Source: Bacteroidota bacterium
GTDB taxonomy: Bacteria > Bacteroidota > Bacteroidia > Cytophagales > Cyclobacteriaceae
Assembly: GCA_018267195.1 (NCBI GenBank)
Contig: JAFDYY010000012.1
Span: 1 to 62,898 of the forward strand
DNA length: 62,898 bases
Direction: 5' to 3'
The position numbers and the translations under genes were made by a program. Positions 46,905 to 53,711 of the stretch are shown here, one piece after another (position 1 is the stretch's first letter; each line of letters opens with the position of its first letter). The notes below the pieces were generated by a model, which saw only the letters and a list, made by a program, of their open reading frames with translations, did not search any database and was not told the DNA's origin.

Positions 46905-47486
46905 TTATTCAACATGAATCTTTCCTACCATATATGGATGTGCCATACCACAATACTCCAGGCAAAGGATTTCGTAATCTCCTTTCTCGGTAAAATCGTA
47001 TCGCAGCTCATTATAATATTGAGGCATGGCCTGTGTTTGTGTTACCAGCACTCCGCTGCTGTTGTAAATGGCAAAGTTGTGGTTAACATCGGCCGAAGTA
47101 ACCATAAACCGGATAGATTTATTTACGGGCAATGTAATTTCGTTGCTACCAGCAAACTCGGCCGGTGTTTTATCGGTAACGCCTGTAGCCATCTTCCAGG
47201 CCCACTGCATACCCACTACCGTTACCACCTCATCGGCTTCGGCCTGAAAACTTGGATAGGGCAACAGCCGCAGCGACATAAATAAAACCACGACCACCAC
47301 CCCTACCAGTCCGAAAAAATACCGCCCTCGTGCTTTATATACTTTCTCTTTCGCGGCATGCTTTTCTTCTTCCGTAGAAGAAGTAACAACCAGGAAGAGA
47401 ACTACCGAAACCACAATTAATGCACCTACCAACGAAGCGAGGGCTGCATAATCTTGTATGGTAAATAACAGGATAGACCGGCTCAT
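46905..47486 (-). CDS. Cytochrome c oxidase subunit II, B-type
   Basis: 193-aa subunit with two N-terminal membrane helices (about 15-34 and 57-74) and a periplasmic cupredoxin domain. CuA ligands are complete: His136 in DVNHNF, then Cys175, Glu177, Cys179, His183 and Met186 in CLEYCGMAHPYM. It takes electrons from cytochrome c and passes them to subunit I. It is the first gene of the oxidase operon; the 574-bp region upstream contains repeats and a palindrome. Confidence 0.93.
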   Translation of the reverse strand: MSRSILLFTIQDYAALASLVGALIVVSVVLFLVVTSSTEEEKHAAKEKVYKARGRYFFGLVGVVVVVLFMSLRLLPYPSFQAEADEVVTVVGMQWAWKMATGVTDKTPAEFAGSNEITLPVNKSIRFMVTSADVNHNFAIYNSSGVLVTQTQAMPQYYNELRYDFTEKGDYEILCLEYCGMAHPYMVGKIHVE

Positions 47487-47502
47487 ATTACTATGATTTT
47501 AT
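47487..47502. repeat. 16-bp direct repeat, copy 1
   Basis: ATTACTATGATTTTAT, identical to 47707-47722. This copy directly touches the subunit II start codon (on the minus strand). Confidence 0.8.
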
Positions 47503-47646
47503 ATCACACTTATTTTTTAGTACTGTTCTGATTTTTTTCATTCTGAACTTAGGAGATTTTTATTTCAATTTTAAAACCTTCCTTATACCCATGATTGATG
47601 CGGGTTTTGCCAACCCGGGGGTAAATGTAAACGAATTTTCAAAAAA

Positions 47647-47658
47647 GACAAATTTGTC
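47647..47658. promoter_or_regulatory. Perfect 12-bp palindrome, candidate operator
   Basis: GACAAATTTGTC is its own reverse complement, 161 bp upstream of the oxidase operon start. It could bind a dimeric regulator; none can be named. Confidence 0.35.
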
Positions 47659-47706
47659 GTGAATAAATTGAATACCTCCGTTGCCCAACTCATCCGATGT
47701 TATGAA

Positions 47707-47722
47707 ATTACTATGATTTTAT
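47707..47722. repeat. 16-bp direct repeat, copy 2
   Basis: Identical to 47487-47502; 220 bp apart. Confidence 0.8.
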
Positions 47723-47779
47723 CTTTTAGTCAATACTTCCGGAAACTGCCTTTTAGCTCGAACTGCCTTCATAATAGCA

Positions 47780-47809
47780 CACCCTTGCCAAGGGTGGTCT
47801 GTTTTTTTT
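47780..47809 (+). terminator. Hairpin with T-run in the oxidase upstream region
   Basis: CACCCTT-gcc-AAGGGTG is a perfect 7-bp stem, followed 5 bases later by eight Ts. It reads as a plus-strand terminator although no plus-strand gene precedes it. Confidence 0.35.
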
Positions 47810-48060
47810 CTGCTTCCTCCAAGTTGTTGAATTCGATCATATTTTTATTATCCTTCAAGCCGTTTCAAAAAAACATTTTCTTCTCTTTCAACCAAATGAT
47901 GTTTAACGGTTTGCTGTGTTACGTATAAAGTAAGCAGAATAAAATTTCAATCAACTCCAAAAATGTCTGCGCCTCGTGCAAAAAGGAAAGAGGAGAATGT
48001 ACTGAAAGCCACCGACAAAGAAAAAATGAGTTTTTTTTCTGGATGTTGATTGTGGCTCAA

Positions 48061-48750
48061 TTATTTTTTTAAAACCGGCTTTTCCTTCTTCCAGGCAAAG
48101 CGCCAAAATACCTGATAGTTAAAACCCCACCAGGGCGATCGGCCGATGATGCCGTAGCCCGGCATATCGTACGGTGCTAAAGAAGGTGTGTAACCACTGG
48201 CAGAAGGAGCAAATTTTAAACGAGCGGTGTAGCCCATCCACAATGCTCTCCATACGCGAATACGCAAACCGGTTGTCAGCTCGGCCCATCCGCCCATTAC
48301 ATGCCCGTTCGTTTGCTGAACAGTAACGGGCAAAAACAAATTGGGCGAAGTGTGGGTGTATGTTAGCTGCTCATGAAAGAGCGAACGTCCATACCTAAAA
48401 CCTAAAAAAAACATATTCTTATCCGGGTCCTTACCTAATAAGTTAATATCTACACCGGCACGGAAATAATTTCCAGAATTAGCGTACAGGCCATTGGCAA
48501 TGGATATATTTTTTGCCCACGAGCCCACATCTACCGTAAAATAATAGTTTCTAAAATCCATGTCTGCATTTACTTCCCACCCCTTAAAAGCCGGCCCCGA
48601 AAAATTTTTACCAATATCAATCAGATCAGTGCCTACCCGCAGGCCTGTAGGTTTAAAACTCGGCTGTGGTAAAGGCAAGGGCTTAGGGGGCTGAGCCAAC
48701 AGGGTGGCCACACAACACACACTAAAAAAGCAACTGATAATTAAGCGCAT
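48061..48750 (-). CDS. Outer-membrane beta-barrel protein, DUF6048-like
   Basis: 229-aa protein with a signal peptide (MRLIISCFFSVCCVATLLAQ) and a compact barrel-like pattern (TGLRVGTDLIDIGKNF, YFTVDVGSW, GNYFRAGVDINLLG, MFFLGFRYG, GWAELTTGLRIRVW). It resembles the DUF6048 family, which in my recollection pairs with DUF6452 lipoproteins. It overlaps the upstream gene by 29 bp, so the pair is coupled. The function is unknown. Confidence 0.7.
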   Translation of the reverse strand: MRLIISCFFSVCCVATLLAQPPKPLPLPQPSFKPTGLRVGTDLIDIGKNFSGPAFKGWEVNADMDFRNYYFTVDVGSWAKNISIANGLYANSGNYFRAGVDINLLGKDPDKNMFFLGFRYGRSLFHEQLTYTHTSPNLFLPVTVQQTNGHVMGGWAELTTGLRIRVWRALWMGYTARLKFAPSASGYTPSLAPYDMPGYGIIGRSPWWGFNYQVFWRFAWKKEKPVLKK

Positions 48751-49204
48751 ACGTTTGGGTGGCCGGGTTTTTAAGTAAAAAATTATTGTAAGGCTTAACT
48801 AAAAGCGACTTGCCTGCTTTCAGGGTTTTAAGGTTTGAAAAATATTGATACGCCCCACAATCTTTGCCCAGCACTTTTGTTTGTGTGGTGTAGGTAACGA
48901 TCAGTGTATCGGTCGGAATTACCAAGGTGCTGTCTTTGGAATTGACACGCCTGAAAAGATAAGTCGTGGTGTCGTGGGCTATATCCAGCGGCAGCAGCAG
49001 GTTAGTAACGGCCGAATTGAATTTAAAAATGGAATCGGTGCCGCTAACGGCAATTTTTAAAAAATAAATATTGGTATCCAGTGTGGCATTCGATTTTTTC
49101 TTGAATTGAATATACATTTGGTTAGTGGCGGTTACTAAACAATCGCCTTCGCTGAAGCAACTGCTGAAAAGCGCCATAATTAAAAGCAACGGAATATATT
49201 TCAT
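48722..49204 (-). CDS. Small lipoprotein, DUF6452-like
   Basis: 160-aa protein starting MKYIPLLLIMALFSSCFSEGDC, with a lipobox SSC and further cysteines in EGDCLV and GKDCGAY. The middle is beta-rich with DTNIYFLKIAVSGTDS. It resembles the DUF6452 family (assignment from memory). I chose ATG 49204 because it places the lipoprotein signal at the N-terminus; upstream codons of the open frame reach into rimO. It overlaps the barrel protein gene by 29 bp, suggesting an outer-membrane lipoprotein/barrel pair. Confidence 0.75.
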   Translation of the reverse strand: MKYIPLLLIMALFSSCFSEGDCLVTATNQMYIQFKKKSNATLDTNIYFLKIAVSGTDSIFKFNSAVTNLLLPLDIAHDTTTYLFRRVNSKDSTLVIPTDTLIVTYTTQTKVLGKDCGAYQYFSNLKTLKAGKSLLVKPYNNFLLKNPATQTYALNYQLLF

Positions 49205-49209
49205 CCTTG

Positions 49210-49217
49210 CAAATATA
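49210..49217 (-). promoter_or_regulatory. Candidate -7 element for the DUF6452/DUF6048 pair
   Basis: TATATTTG on the minus strand fits TAnnTTTG exactly, 5 bp before the start codon, so a very short or absent leader is predicted. Confidence 0.4.
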
Positions 49218-49246
49218 GGGTAGTCTGCCGCTCCATCCATTTTTTG

Positions 49247-49254
49247 TACCTTTG
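49247..49254 (+). promoter_or_regulatory. Candidate -7 element for rimO
   Basis: TACCTTTG fits TAnnTTTG exactly, 21 bp before the TTG start. It lies back to back with the element of the divergent pair. Confidence 0.45.
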
Positions 49255-49275
49255 CCCTGTTAATATTTTTCATTT

Positions 49276-50583
49276 TTGAAGACCAAAGGCACACGCAAAA
49301 ACATAGTTAATATTGTAACCCTGGGTTGCTCTAAAAACCAGGTTGATAGTGAAGTTTTGTTAACCCAGCTTCGCGGCAACCAGATAAACGCCACCCACGA
49401 AGCCAACAACGATGATGCCAACATCGTAGTAATTAATACTTGCGGATTTATTGACAATGCCAAGCAAGAATCTATTGACACCATTATTCGCTATACCGAT
49501 GCCAAAAGCGAAGGTTTGGTAGAGAAAGTATATGTTACCGGTTGCCTCTCGCAGCGTTATAAAGACGACCTGGAAAAAGAAATACCTAACGTAGATGCAT
49601 GGTTTGGCACCCGCGATCTTTCGCGTTTACTCAAACAACTCAACGCCAACTACAAGCGTGAGTTAGTGGGCGAACGGATTCTTACCAACCCCGGCCACTA
49701 CGCCTATTTAAAAATTTCGGAAGGATGCGACCGTCCCTGCTCGTTTTGCGCCATCCCGCTGATGCGGGGCCACCACACCTCACGGCCCATCGAGGAATTG
49801 GTAACCGAAGCAAAAAATCTGGCTAAAAACGGAACCAAAGAATTGCTGCTGATTGCGCAAGACTCTACCTATTATGGGCTCGATCTGTATAAGAAAAGAA
49901 ACCTGGCCGAACTATTAAAAAAACTTTCGGATGTAGAGGGTATTGAATGGATCCGCCTGCACTATGCCTTTCCTACAGGGTTTCCATTGGATGTGCTGGA
50001 TGTCATGGCTGAGCGATCGAACATCTGCAAGTATCTGGATATTCCGCTTCAACACGGCTCTACCGACATGCTGCAATTAATGAAGCGCGGAACGACCCGC
50101 GAAAAAACAGAAGCCCTGCTGCAAACCATTCGTACCAAAGTGCCCAACATTGCCTTGCGCACTACGCTAATTGCCGGCCACCCGGGCGAAACGCAAAAAC
50201 ACTTCAATGAAATGATGGCTTTTGTAGAACGAGCCCGATTCGACCGGCTGGGTGTTTTTACGTATTCTCACGAAGAAAATACACACTCCTTTTCTTTAAA
50301 AGATGACGTACCCGAAAAAACAAAACAAAAACGTGTGGAGCAATTAATGGATTTGCAACAACAAATTTCATTCGAACTCAATCAGGCCAAAGTGGGTAAA
50401 ACCTTTAAGGTACTTGTCGACCGAAAGGAAGAAGGTACGTTTATTGGGCGTACTGAGTTTGATTCGCCCGAAGTAGATAATGAAGTGGTTTTAAATACGT
50501 CTGATTATCTCCGGTTAGGCGATTTTGTTACGGCAAAAATTACCCGCGCAAGTGAGTTTGATTTGTATGCCGATGTATTATAA
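49276..50583 (+). CDS. rimO: Ribosomal protein S12 methylthiotransferase
   Basis: 435-aa radical-SAM enzyme that adds a methylthio group to Asp89 of S12. The N-terminal UPF0004 domain has Cys18, Cys56 and Cys90. The radical-SAM cluster is Cys151, Cys155 and Cys158 in CDRPCSFC. A TRAM domain lies at the end (FKVLVDRKEEGTFIGRTEFDSPEVD). The start is TTG at 49276: the NIVNIVTLGCSKN block begins only 10 residues later and no in-frame ATG is nearby. Its substrate gene rpsL is in the same window. Confidence 0.95.
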   Translation: MKTKGTRKNIVNIVTLGCSKNQVDSEVLLTQLRGNQINATHEANNDDANIVVINTCGFIDNAKQESIDTIIRYTDAKSEGLVEKVYVTGCLSQRYKDDLEKEIPNVDAWFGTRDLSRLLKQLNANYKRELVGERILTNPGHYAYLKISEGCDRPCSFCAIPLMRGHHTSRPIEELVTEAKNLAKNGTKELLLIAQDSTYYGLDLYKKRNLAELLKKLSDVEGIEWIRLHYAFPTGFPLDVLDVMAERSNICKYLDIPLQHGSTDMLQLMKRGTTREKTEALLQTIRTKVPNIALRTTLIAGHPGETQKHFNEMMAFVERARFDRLGVFTYSHEENTHSFSLKDDVPEKTKQKRVEQLMDLQQQISFELNQAKVGKTFKVLVDRKEEGTFIGRTEFDSPEVDNEVVLNTSDYLRLGDFVTAKITRASEFDLYADVL

Positions 50584-50623
50584 CCTGATGCCTGGTTTTC
50601 TTCATTCTTTTTTATAGCACCAT

Positions 50624-50652
50624 AAAAAAACCCCGAATCAATCGAGGTTTTT
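50624..50652. terminator. Bidirectional terminator between rimO and the peroxiredoxin gene
   Basis: An A-run, then ACCCCGA-atcaa-TCGAGGT, then a T-run. The stem is 7 bp with one mismatch. It serves the two convergent genes. Confidence 0.75.
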
Positions 50653-50671
50653 CATCTTAAAAAAATCAGGT

Positions 50672-51310
50672 TTAGTTCAGATTAGGTTGTGGTGTAGTGC
50701 GCAAATAAGGTTTAATACGTTTATGTCCTTTCGGGAACTTAGCCGGGATATCTTCATCTTTAACAACGCCCGAGATAATTACATCTTGACCTTGTTTCCA
50801 GTCTGCCGGGGTAGCTACACTATATTGAGAGGTTAATTGTAAACTATCAATCACGCGAAGTATCTCGTCAAAATTTCTTCCGGTAGAAGCGGGATACGTA
50901 ATGGTTAGTTTAACTTTTTTATCAGGGCCAATTACAAATACCGAGCGCACCGTAAATTTATCACTCACTTGCGGATGAATCATATCATACAAATTAGAAA
51001 CTTTAAAGTCAGGGTCTGCAATAATCGGAAAATTAACATGTGTTTTTTGTGTTTCGTTGATGTCGCCAATCCACTTTGAGTGGGAGTCTACCGAATCCGT
51101 GCTGAGGGCCACTACCTTCACGTTCCGTTTATCAAACTCAGCCCGCAGTTTAGCCACTGCGCCCAGTTCGGTGGTGCATACCGGAGTAAAATCGGCCGGA
51201 TGAGAAAACAATACGCCCCATCCATTACCTAACCATTCATGAAATTTAATTTTGCCTTCCGTAGTTTCTGCCTGAAAATCGGGGGCAATGTCTCCTAATC
51301 GTACTGCCAT
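50672..51310 (-). CDS. Peroxiredoxin (Prx6-type, 1-Cys)
   Basis: 212-aa thiol peroxidase. The peroxidatic Cys45 lies in FTPVCTTE, and the conserved HPADFTPVC segment and LSTDSVDSHSKW are typical of the Prx6 branch. The C-terminal extension used for dimerisation (PKGHKRIKPYLR) is present. It reduces peroxides in the cytoplasm. It follows the Rrf2 regulator on the same strand (67 bp) but has its own -7 element at 51334-51341 (TATATTTG, minus strand). Confidence 0.93.
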   Translation of the reverse strand: MAVRLGDIAPDFQAETTEGKIKFHEWLGNGWGVLFSHPADFTPVCTTELGAVAKLRAEFDKRNVKVVALSTDSVDSHSKWIGDINETQKTHVNFPIIADPDFKVSNLYDMIHPQVSDKFTVRSVFVIGPDKKVKLTITYPASTGRNFDEILRVIDSLQLTSQYSVATPADWKQGQDVIISGVVKDEDIPAKFPKGHKRIKPYLRTTPQPNLN

Positions 51311-51333
51311 AAAATTTATTTTTATTTAGGTTG

Positions 51334-51341
51334 CAAATATA
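51334..51341 (-). promoter_or_regulatory. Candidate -7 element of the peroxiredoxin gene
   Basis: TATATTTG on the minus strand fits TAnnTTTG, 23 bp before the start codon. Confidence 0.45.
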
Positions 51342-51377
51342 TTTAAAGTCTATAGATATAATAGATTAATGTTAAAA

Positions 51378-51812
51378 TTAATTTCCTTCCAATAGCTTCT
51401 CGCGCTTCAGGATTTTATCCAACGTACTGCCGCCCAAGAGGCGAAGTGTTTCATCGCGCACTTTGCTGAACGCATCGCGTATGCCACACGTTTTTTCGTT
51501 TCGGCATTCTTCGCAGGGCTCATAATAATTTAAGCTGACACAGGGCAGCAGGGCAATGGCTCCGTCCATCAGCCGGATAATCTGCATCAGGTTAACCTCG
51601 GCCGGTTTTTGATATAAGTAATATCCCCCCTTCTTTCCTTTTTTGCTGCCCAGCACTTTGGCATTGCGCAATTCCAGCAATATGGCTTCTAAGAATTTTT
51701 TAGGGATATGTTTTTTCTCGGCAATTTCCTGAATGTGAACCGGCCCTTCATGATATTTTTCTGCCAGGTACACCAAGGCATGAATAGCATATTTACACTT
51801 TTTTGAAAGCAT
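51378..51812 (-). CDS. Rrf2 family transcriptional regulator
   Basis: 144-aa winged-helix regulator. It begins MLSKKCKYAIHALVYLAEKY, the usual Rrf2 start, so I place the start at ATG 51812 rather than at 51863. The C-terminal half holds four cysteines (LPCVSLNYYEPCEECRNEKTC), suggesting an iron-sulfur cluster or thiol sensor as in IscR/NsrR relatives. Likely senses redox or iron-sulfur status; the neighbouring peroxiredoxin is a plausible target (inference). The region upstream holds a CCAATGC/GCATTGG inverted repeat and the divergent tRNA-Thr promoter. Confidence 0.9.
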   Translation of the reverse strand: MLSKKCKYAIHALVYLAEKYHEGPVHIQEIAEKKHIPKKFLEAILLELRNAKVLGSKKGKKGGYYLYQKPAEVNLMQIIRLMDGAIALLPCVSLNYYEPCEECRNEKTCGIRDAFSKVRDETLRLLGGSTLDKILKREKLLEGN

Positions 51813-51820
51813 GCCTAAAT

Positions 51821-51850
51821 TTAAACTTTTTACAATTAATTCTAACTTTG
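51821..51850 (+). promoter_or_regulatory. Promoter of tRNA-Thr
   Basis: TTA, 19-bp spacer, TAACTTTG (51843-51850): an exact -7 with a near-match -33. The start point would be about 45-50 bp before the tRNA. Confidence 0.5.
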
Positions 51851-51859
51851 AGGGCTTAG

Positions 51860-51882
51860 CCAATGCGGCACTATGGCATTGG
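51860..51882. promoter_or_regulatory. Inverted repeat between the Rrf2 gene and tRNA-Thr
   Basis: CCAATGC-N9-GCATTGG, a perfect 7-bp repeat, 48 bp upstream of the Rrf2 start and within the tRNA-Thr leader. Candidate Rrf2 operator or leader hairpin. Confidence 0.45.
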
Positions 51883-51904
51883 TGATGGTGTTGGCATAAT
51901 ATAA

Positions 51905-51976
51905 GCCGGGGTAGCTCAGGGGTAGAGCAGCTGATTCGTAATCAGCAGGTCGTGGGTTCAAATCCCATCCCCGGCT
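51905..51976 (+). tRNA. tRNA-Thr (anticodon CGT)
   Basis: Cloverleaf with acceptor GCCGGGG/CCCCGGC, D-stem GCTC/GAGC, anticodon stem GCTGA/TCAGC around TTCGTAA (anticodon CGT), variable AGGTC, and T-stem GTGGG/CCCAT with TTCAAAT. The discriminator is T and CCA is not encoded. Confidence 0.95.
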
Positions 51977-52023
51977 CTTTAACGAATAACCGATTGATTA
52001 TTTCAAGACCCAAGAGAGGCTCG

Positions 52024-52446
52024 ATGGTATCTTTTACGTTGTTTATGCTCATCACCGTAGTAGTGATTGGCATGAACCTGATCTCTATTATTCATGGAGT
52101 AGCCACGGCCTGGTATAATTTTGTTATTGTTGGCCTGCTTACGCCCATTGGGGTATTCGTCTTATATCGAATTTTTATCCGGTACAAGATTATTCGGATG
52201 GGTAATAATGAGATACAAATCAGCTATCCGGTTATTCGTCAAAATAAAAAATACCCTCTAAGCGAGTTGGTTTGGTGGATAGAGAACAAAGTAAAAACGG
52301 GCAAGAACTCAGAATACAGGGAATTGCAGTTTAAATTTACTGACGGAAAAAAGATTGGTATCGGGCATAAAGAACATACCGAATATACCCGGATGATACA
52401 ATACCTGGCACAGAAAGCACCCAAGAAAAAAGCTGAACTGACTTGA
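52024..52446 (+). CDS. Hypothetical small membrane protein
   Basis: 140-aa protein with two N-terminal membrane helices (about 3-25 and 35-52), followed by a cytoplasmic PH-like beta domain (MGNNEIQISYPVI, YPLSELVWWIE, YRELQFKFTDGKKIGI). This shape is common among small Bacteroidota proteins; no function is known. The ORF is open from inside the tRNA, but the first reasonable start is ATG 52024, 47 bp after tRNA-Thr. Confidence 0.75.
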   Translation: MVSFTLFMLITVVVIGMNLISIIHGVATAWYNFVIVGLLTPIGVFVLYRIFIRYKIIRMGNNEIQISYPVIRQNKKYPLSELVWWIENKVKTGKNSEYRELQFKFTDGKKIGIGHKEHTEYTRMIQYLAQKAPKKKAELT

Positions 52447-52477
52447 TTGGTAAATTTTTAAAACCTTGCTACTTTTG
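52447..52477 (+). promoter_or_regulatory. Promoter of tRNA-Leu
   Basis: TTG (52447-52449), 20-bp spacer, TACTTTTG (52470-52477): a full Bacteroidota consensus promoter about 27 bp before the tRNA. Confidence 0.7.
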
Positions 52478-52503
52478 CTGCCCCTCGTTTATACTTTATT
52501 TAA

Positions 52504-52588
52504 GCCCAGGTGGTGAAATTGGTAGACACGCTACTTTGAGGGGGTAGTGCCGCAAGGTGTGCTGGTTCGAGTCCAGTCCTGGGCACCA
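52504..52588 (+). tRNA. tRNA-Leu (anticodon GAG)
   Basis: Acceptor GCCCAGG/CCTGGGC with discriminator A and encoded CCA (52586-52588). Anticodon stem CTACT/GGTAG around TTGAGGG gives GAG. The long variable arm (TGCCGCAAGGTG) confirms a class II tRNA. Normal 85-nt length. Confidence 0.95.
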
Positions 52589-52595
52589 GAAATAA

Positions 52596-52634
52596 AAAGA
52601 GGCTGTCTCTAAATGGAGGCAGCCTCTTTTTTTT
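52596..52634. terminator. Bidirectional terminator between tRNA-Leu and the YncE gene
   Basis: AGAGGCTG...CAGCCTCT, an 8-bp stem extended by inner pairs, with A-runs before and T-runs after, so it can act in both directions. Confidence 0.85.
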
Positions 52635-52646
52635 ATTCAAGCCACA

Positions 52647-53678
52647 TTATTTCATTCCATATTCTAACACCATAAATGAACCCGGTACTACCTTAGGCCG
52701 CGGGTTAGGATTTTCTTTGGTAGCGGCCGGTCTCTCGCCATATTGTGCGGCCGTAACAAATACATGGTGTGTTTTAGTATCCAATGCCATGGTGCGCGCA
52801 CCGGGCACAGTCTTAATCGTTTCTAACACAGTGAATTGATTGGGTGCTGATTCTTTAACTACCGTAATGCTTCCTTCCCCATTCGAACTGAACGCCAGTT
52901 TCGTTTCGGGGTCGAAGGCGGCTCCGTCCACGCCCTTCCCAATGGCAGCGTGCGAAATAATTTTTCCGTTTTCAGCATCTACTACCATCATCATCTCGTT
53001 ATGGCACACACTGAATAATCTTTTCGATTTTAAATCGATAGCTAACCCGGAAGGTTCTTCTCCGGGCGAAATTTTCCAGCGTGCCTTTGTCTTTAGAGTT
53101 TGTGCATCGAACACAGCAATTTCAGAGGCTCCTTCCAGGTTTACATAAATATTTCCATTTTCATCGCTCGCTCCGGCCTCCAGTTCATCTCCGCCCACAT
53201 CTACCGTGCCGGCTACTTTTCCGGCCACCACATCGATTGCCGTAGCGGTATGATCGCTATGATTAAAAATAAACACACGCTTAGAAAATTTATCATAGAG
53301 TAAGGCATCCGGGTTTTTGCCGGTAGGCAGTTCAACTATCGGCTTTAATGTTTTTAAATCAAAAATAGTAGCGGTGTTGCTGCGACCATTAGTAGTAATT
53401 CCACGGCCCGTGCCGGGCACCGCCAGCACACCGTGCACGCCTTTTAAATCTGTTATGGCGCCTACTTTTTCATGGGTGTCTGCGTTGAGCACCTCTACCT
53501 GAGTGCCGTGCGAAATGTACAGTCTTCTGTTTTCCTGATCAACACTTAGGTAATCCCATCCGCCTTCACCGCCAATCACTGTTTTTTTGATAAGATGAAA
53601 CCCTGACTGAGATTGAGCCGAAGCAGCAAACTGAATGAACAACACAGTTGCTACCAAACTGTAAACTATCTTTTTCAT
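52647..53678 (-). CDS. YncE-like beta-propeller protein
   Basis: 343-aa exported protein. After a signal peptide (MKKIVYSLVATVLFIQFAASAQ) come about seven blades of the YVTN/NHL kind, with recurring motifs such as LYISHGTQVEVLNAD, TIFDLKTLKPIVELPTGKNPD and IAVFDAQTLKTKARWKISPGE. Such periplasmic or surface propellers bind proteins or ligands; no catalytic site is seen. It follows the Omp85-like barrel by 33 bp on the same strand, so the two are probably co-transcribed. The ligand is unknown. Confidence 0.85.
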   Translation of the reverse strand: MKKIVYSLVATVLFIQFAASAQSQSGFHLIKKTVIGGEGGWDYLSVDQENRRLYISHGTQVEVLNADTHEKVGAITDLKGVHGVLAVPGTGRGITTNGRSNTATIFDLKTLKPIVELPTGKNPDALLYDKFSKRVFIFNHSDHTATAIDVVAGKVAGTVDVGGDELEAGASDENGNIYVNLEGASEIAVFDAQTLKTKARWKISPGEEPSGLAIDLKSKRLFSVCHNEMMMVVDAENGKIISHAAIGKGVDGAAFDPETKLAFSSNGEGSITVVKESAPNQFTVLETIKTVPGARTMALDTKTHHVFVTAAQYGERPAATKENPNPRPKVVPGSFMVLEYGMK

Positions 53679-53711
53679 ATTTTTTTGGTTAGTGATTAAT
53701 TATTCATTGAA

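Larger units (their letters stand above)
47487..48060. other. 574-bp intergenic region upstream of the oxidase operon
   Basis: No convincing gene. It holds an AT-rich leader, a 16-bp direct repeat (47487-47502 and 47707-47722), a 12-bp perfect palindrome GACAAATTTGTC at 47647-47658, and a hairpin with a T-run at 47780-47809 on the plus strand. No exact TAnnTTTG element for the oxidase operon was found. A 28-codon ORF at 47963-48049 is too short to call. The region probably carries oxidase regulation. Confidence 0.4.

Noticed and set aside
47659..47928. 89-codon plus-strand ORF in the oxidase upstream region
   Set aside because: It contains a strong hairpin with a T-run and a low-complexity Ser/Phe translation.
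47963..48049. 28-codon ORF with a Lys/Glu-rich translation
   Set aside because: Too short and without context; could be chance.
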